From Prevotellaceae bacterium (lineage in GTDB: Bacteria; Bacteroidota; Bacteroidia; Bacteroidales; UBA932): a stretch of 6,727 bases of DNA. This document shows, in pieces, positions 5,700 to 6,727 of this stretch. Location: positions 1 through 6,727 of the forward strand of contig JAIRLF010000319.1 of assembly GCA_031259655.1 (NCBI GenBank). Reading direction: 5' to 3'. The translations under genes were made by a program, and so were the position numbers. The notes below the pieces were generated by a model. It was not told the origin of the DNA. It was given only the letters and a program-made list of their open reading frames with translations, and ran no database searches. How positions within the stretch are numbered: position 1 is the first letter of the stretch; every line of letters starts with the position of its first letter.

Positions 5700-6437
5700 T
5701 TATTTATTTAATTTATAGATATTTATTTCTGCTAAACGAATCAGCCGTCCGCTCTCGCTGTTGCGAAAACCGCAAGCAACGCATTTTTCTACTTTACCGT
5801 TCTGTTCCTCTGTTTCGGCGCTAATGATTTTTACAATTTTGTGTTCGCGCGGATTGTAATCGTCTCCTGCTTGTGCCTCGAAAGGGATAAAATTGTAATC
5901 ATCAAGTATATCAAGCAAACTTAATGCAATGAAATTAAATTCTTTAAGCAGTTTGCTGAAAAGTTCGTCCTGCGGTTGCGATTCTTCCTGCAACTTGTTG
6001 AGGAGGAACTCGCGATTCCATAATCTGAATTTAGGCGCTTCTTTGCAGTATTGCGGTTCTTCCTGCAACTTCTTGAGATAGAAGTCGTGCAACTGTGTAA
6101 TTCGGTCATACTCGCGGATAATTGCTTTCAAGACCGGACTTACAAACTCCATTCGCAAACCGCTTTTGTACTTTTGAAGTTCCTCGTGCAGGTCATTGTT
6201 AATTTTGTCTTTGTGCGCAAAATTCTGCACTTGCGCAAGAATTTCCTTCACATTGTCGGCAATTTCCTCCATTGCGGAGTTTGCAACTGCTTCTTCTTGC
6301 CTGTTCTCCTCAAATTTCTCCTCTTGAAAAGGTTGAACAACTGTTTCTGCCTCCATAATTGGAGTTTTTACCTCTTCACTTAATAATGATTGCGCCGTTT
6401 CATTACGCGCTTCAAATAATTCTTGATTTTCTGACAT
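5700..6437 (-). CDS. Divergent GrpE-like nucleotide exchange factor
   Basis: 245 residues. The order of parts is that of GrpE, which dimerises through long helices and opens Hsp70 to release ADP. An acidic, Glu-rich, probably disordered N-terminus (1-55) is followed by helical and probably coiled-coil sequence (about 56-95) and a helical bundle region (about 96-180, from EFVSPVLKAIIREYDRI to LLDILDDY). The C-terminal beta-wing (about 181-245) holds FIPFEAQAGDDYNPREHKIV, GKVEKCVACGFR and the final RLIRLAEINIYKL. These match the GrpE signature of a G-x-x-F-D-P-x-x-H-like segment, then GxV, a GY/GF turn, and closing LRPAxVxV-like strand. The match is weak residue by residue, so a named grpE symbol is not given. 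The helical part has an extra, charged segment (about 115-165). C219 and C222 form a C-x-x-C in the wing. Operon position directly before an Hsp70 strongly supports the assignment. Start ATG at 6437 follows an AT-rich 38-nt gap without Shine-Dalgarno site. Confidence 0.8.
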   Translation of the reverse strand: MSENQELFEARNETAQSLLSEEVKTPIMEAETVVQPFQEEKFEENRQEEAVANSAMEEIADNVKEILAQVQNFAHKDKINNDLHEELQKYKSGLRMEFVSPVLKAIIREYDRITQLHDFYLKKLQEEPQYCKEAPKFRLWNREFLLNKLQEESQPQDELFSKLLKEFNFIALSLLDILDDYNFIPFEAQAGDDYNPREHKIVKIISAETEEQNGKVEKCVACGFRNSESGRLIRLAEINIYKLNK

Positions 6438-6475
6438 AATTTTATATTTTAATAATTAATAATTAGTAATTTAAA

Positions 6476-6727
6476 TCATTCTTCAAATTTAAAAAACCCA
6501 AAAAAGAAAGCGACAGCAGCCCAGTCTCTGTTTACACTTTTTGCGCTGCCGATTTGGGCGTTATTCTTATTGTAAATTCTTGTATATGAATCAATTTTGC
6601 CCATATAAGCATTATTTCTGTCAAAGACCCTTCCATCTGTATCTGTCTTTCCGAGATATACATTGTTTCTATCATAAACGGCATGTTTAGAACTGATTTT
6701 TCCGATGTAACGATTATTTTTATCAGT
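6476..6727 (-). CDS. C-terminal part of a repeat protein resembling the 5-fold beta-flower family, 5' truncated by the window edge
   Basis: The frame is open from the right edge to a TGA at 6476-6478 and encodes 83 residues. About 20-residue repeats are plain to see: RYIGKISSKHAVYDRNN, VYLGKTDTDGRVFDRNN, AYMGKIDSYTRIYNKNN and AQIGSAKSVNR. Each has an aromatic/aliphatic-G-K step and a (Y/F)-(D/N)-(R/K)-NN turn. The end is DWAAVAFFFGFFKFEE, a hydrophobic Phe-rich tail. Short Y-x-G-K/I-x-D repeats with this type of tail recall the small beta-flower/beta-propeller-like proteins of Bacteroidota; this is from memory and not verified. The function of that family is unknown to me. It lies 38 nt before the GrpE-like gene on the same strand, so it may be the preceding gene of the same operon. 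The coding call rests on 83 uninterrupted codons with internal repeats. Confidence 0.85.
   Translation of the reverse strand, partial: TDKNNRYIGKISSKHAVYDRNNVYLGKTDTDGRVFDRNNAYMGKIDSYTRIYNKNNAQIGSAKSVNRDWAAVAFFFGFFKFEE
6484..6491 (-). promoter_or_regulatory. Possible -7 box for the grpE-like/hsp70-like operon
   Basis: The minus strand reads TAAATTTG, an exact match to the Bacteroidota -7 pattern TAnnTTTG, inside the last codons of the upstream repeat gene. Transcription would begin near 6477, about 40 nt before the ATG at 6437. No good -33 TTTG lies at the right distance upstream, and an 8-mer in AT-rich DNA can match by chance. Confidence 0.22.

Noticed and set aside
6051..6383. 110-aa open frame on the + strand opposite the GrpE-like gene
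   Set aside because: Cys- and Phe-rich composition is typical of antisense reading, and the minus-strand frame has the GrpE-like order and operon context.

Overview
The window looks like a chromosomal segment of a Bacteroidota (probably Bacteroidales-type) bacterium. The main evidence is the C-terminus of a gliding-motility/type IX secretion (T9SS type B) sorting-domain protein at the left edge. AT-rich leaders without Shine-Dalgarno sites on most genes and the overall family content agree with this.

Layout: at the left, on the + strand, is the 3' end of a T9SS-exported protein (2-262). A strong hairpin overlaps its stop codon and separates it from everything that follows, all of which lies on the minus strand. 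Read in the direction of minus-strand transcription (right to left), the genes are: the 3' end of a repeat protein resembling the '5-fold beta-flower' family (6476-6727); a divergent GrpE-like nucleotide exchange factor (5700-6437); a lidless Hsp70-like chaperone starting 5 nt later (4090-5694); a 481-bp gap with REP-like palindromes, a terminator hairpin and a possible promoter; a small heat-shock protein (3177-3608); and full-length ClpB (495-3089).

The window is therefore a proteostasis cluster. The small heat-shock protein (holdase), Hsp70 with its exchange factor, and ClpB (disaggregase) are the parts that co-operate in solubilising aggregated proteins. Only a J-domain protein is missing from the visible part. 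The Hsp70/GrpE pair is not the housekeeping DnaK/GrpE: the Hsp70 stops soon after the beta substrate-binding domain, has an altered interdomain linker, and carries His where DnaK has Thr199. The GrpE-like protein has an acidic N-terminus, an expanded helical region and a C-x-x-C pair in its beta-wing. The pair looks like a dedicated, specialised chaperone module, and the repeat protein just upstream is a candidate partner or client.

The non-coding parts hold several inverted repeats: a nested imperfect stem in the clpB 3' region (340-439), terminator-like hairpins at 256-303, 3121-3157 and 3678-3709, and a cluster of REP-like hairpins, one preceded by GTAG, at about 3741-3980. No tRNA, rRNA, CRISPR array or transposase gene was seen.
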